DNA of 14,658 nt from a bacterium (GTDB lineage: Bacteria; SZUA-79; Acidulodesulfobacterales; Acidulodesulfobacteraceae). Under the pieces are notes generated by a model. The model did no database searches and was not told the DNA's origin. It saw only the letters and a list, made by a program, of their open reading frames with translations. Each line of letters starts with the position of its first letter. The stretch's first letter is position 1. The stretch is taken from positions 1 through 14,658 of the forward strand of contig JAJYRF010000053.1 in NCBI GenBank assembly GCA_021794255.1. Direction: 5' to 3'. Made by a program: the position numbers and the translations under genes. Of the stretch, positions 13,570 through 14,658 are shown in pieces.

Positions 13570-13620
13570 AATGGAATATATTATTGTAAAGCAGTTTATT
13601 ATAAAATATATTCCATTTTT
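13570..13620 (+). terminator. Terminator-like hairpin between rpsA and sppA
   Basis: AATGGAATATATT (13570-13582) is perfectly complementary to AATATATTCCATT (13605-13617), followed by a run of five T (13616-13620). The loop is 22 bases, longer than usual, and the stem is A/T-rich. It ends 20 bases before the sppA ATG, so it could terminate rpsA or act as a leader structure for sppA. Confidence 0.55.
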
Positions 13621-13640
13621 AATACACAGGTATTTATAAT

Positions 13641-14561
13641 ATGAGTAATTCGAAACATCCGTTTATTGCGGGATTTGCCTTTCTGATTGTTTTTGTTGCC
13701 GTTTTCGGTTTAGGAATATATTTTATTTTATTTCATTTTCAATCTAAGTCGTACTACAATGTAGTGCGCGGCACTTCGTCATATGCTATAGGCGTAATAA
13801 ATTTAGACGGAGCCATAACATCTTCTTCTGAGTTTATATCGCTATTAAAACATTACAAACATGATTCTTACGTTAAAGCAATTGTTATAAAAGTAAATTC
13901 TCCCGGAGGGGCAGTTGCTCCGTCTCAGGCAATGTATGAACAGCTTATGAAGTTTAAAAAATATAAAAAAGTTGTTGTTTCTATGGGTTCGGTGGCTGCT
14001 TCAGGAGCATATTACATTTCATCTGCGGCAAATAAGATTGTAGCAGAGCCGGGAACATTAACAGGTTCTATCGGCGTGATTATGGAAATGCCTAATGTTT
14101 ATAAATTGTTTAAAAAAGTAGGCATATCTTATAATTATATAGTCAGCGGACCTTATAAAGATATCGGCACTCCGTTTAAAAAAATGACTCCTGCCCAAAG
14201 AAAGAAAATGCAAGGAGTAGTTATGAACGTATATGGTCAATTTGTTAATGCTGTTGCTAAAGCAAGACATTTGAAAGTATCTTATGTGAAAAAGTATGCG
14301 AATGGAATGGTTTATTCAGGAAAGCAGGCTTTAAAACTGCATTTGGTTGATAAACTCGGCGATTTTCAAGATGCGGTTAAATTGGCGGCAAAATTATCAA
14401 ATATTAAGGGCAAGCCTACGATTATTTATCCTGTTAAAAAGCAGTCCACTCTTTTTCAATCGTTTATTAAAAAAGCAATTGAAACATTTATTAGCAAAAT
14501 TGGTTCGCAAAGCAATCTGCAGGGGTTAGATTCTATAACTTCATTAAGATTAAATTTGTAA
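13641..14561 (+). CDS. sppA: Signal peptide peptidase SppA (36K type), membrane anchored
   Basis: This is a Ser/Lys-dyad protease of the inner membrane that degrades cleaved signal peptides. The 306 residues include one N-terminal transmembrane segment (about 8-31), then the ClpP-like protease domain. The nucleophile is Ser121 in SVAASGAYYIS, after the conserved NSPGG (86-90); the general base is Lys173 in SGPYKDIGTP. The segment GTLTGSIGVIM (138-148) is also characteristic. This is the short single-domain form, which oligomerises in known members. The ATG at 13641 follows a weak AGG (13628-13630). It closes the ispH-rpsA-sppA block, 161 bases from rpsA and behind a hairpin, so it may be transcribed partly independently. 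Confidence 0.94.
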   Translation: MSNSKHPFIAGFAFLIVFVAVFGLGIYFILFHFQSKSYYNVVRGTSSYAIGVINLDGAITSSSEFISLLKHYKHDSYVKAIVIKVNSPGGAVAPSQAMYEQLMKFKKYKKVVVSMGSVAASGAYYISSAANKIVAEPGTLTGSIGVIMEMPNVYKLFKKVGISYNYIVSGPYKDIGTPFKKMTPAQRKKMQGVVMNVYGQFVNAVAKARHLKVSYVKKYANGMVYSGKQALKLHLVDKLGDFQDAVKLAAKLSNIKGKPTIIYPVKKQSTLFQSFIKKAIETFISKIGSQSNLQGLDSITSLRLNL

Positions 14562-14580
14562 TAATTATTTTATTTATCAT

Positions 14581-14658
14581 AACATATAACATATAACATA
14601 TAACATATAACATATAACATATAACATATAACATATAACATATAACATTATAACATTA
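14581..14658. repeat. AACATAT heptamer array at the right edge
   Basis: Nine perfect AACATAT units (14581-14643) are followed by variant units AACATTA at 14644-14650 and 14652-14658. The array reaches the window edge, so its full extent is not seen. It starts 19 bases after the sppA stop. Confidence 0.93.

Noticed and set aside
14347..14529. 60-codon + strand frame inside sppA
   Set aside because: It overlaps the sppA C-terminus in another frame, without ribosome binding site or recognisable domain.
1..14658. tRNA or rRNA genes
   Set aside because: No tRNA-like cloverleaf with a GTTCGA-type arm and no rRNA-like G+C-rich segment was found in the spacers.

Overview
This is a strongly A+T-rich bacterial window in which every recognisable gene lies on the + strand. 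It carries eleven complete core-metabolism and housekeeping genes plus one small ferredoxin-like subunit gene. A four-subunit pyruvate:ferredoxin oxidoreductase sits beside folate C1 genes (folD, metV). This is followed by hisC-aroF-tyrA-aroA-ispH-rpsA-sppA, an order that I recall from Deltaproteobacteria sensu lato such as Geobacter-type genomes. With the low G+C and frequent Asn/Lys/Ile codons, the best guess is an anaerobic, uncultivated deltaproteobacterial lineage such as the Acidulodesulfobacterales (Sva0485) type. That assignment is an inference from gene order and composition, not from any search.

Layout. Positions 33-3258: porG, porD, porA and porB, encoding pyruvate (2-oxoacid):ferredoxin oxidoreductase. 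porB has a good predicted promoter overlapped by GAATAC half-sites. Positions 3258-4115: folD, fused to porB by a TGATG stop/start overlap and followed by a 20-bp triplicate and a terminator-like hairpin. Positions 4329-4991: metV, the cysteine-rich partner of methylenetetrahydrofolate reductase. Positions 5136-10630: aromatic amino acid genes hisC, aroF (DAHP synthase), tyrA and aroA (EPSP synthase), separated by long repeat-filled gaps. Positions 10666-13479: ispH and rpsA. Positions 13641-14561: sppA. The window ends in a heptamer array.

How the genes fit together. POR interconverts pyruvate with acetyl-CoA, CO2 and reduced ferredoxin. FolD and MetV belong to the methyl branch of folate C1 metabolism (Wood-Ljungdahl type). 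DAHP synthase, EPSP synthase, prephenate dehydrogenase and the HisC-family aminotransferase supply steps from central carbon to tyrosine. IspH, ribosomal protein S1 and SppA are housekeeping neighbours.

I see no new defence, mobile or biosynthetic system. The unusual content is structural. Tandem duplications begin exactly in gene 3' ends and carry the stop codon (folD, aroF, tyrA). Asn/Asp-rich low-complexity insertions sit in TyrA and probably AroA. FolD has lost both usual NADP-phosphate contacts. Two sequences resemble dispersed REP-type palindromes, and cmk is absent from between aroA and ispH.
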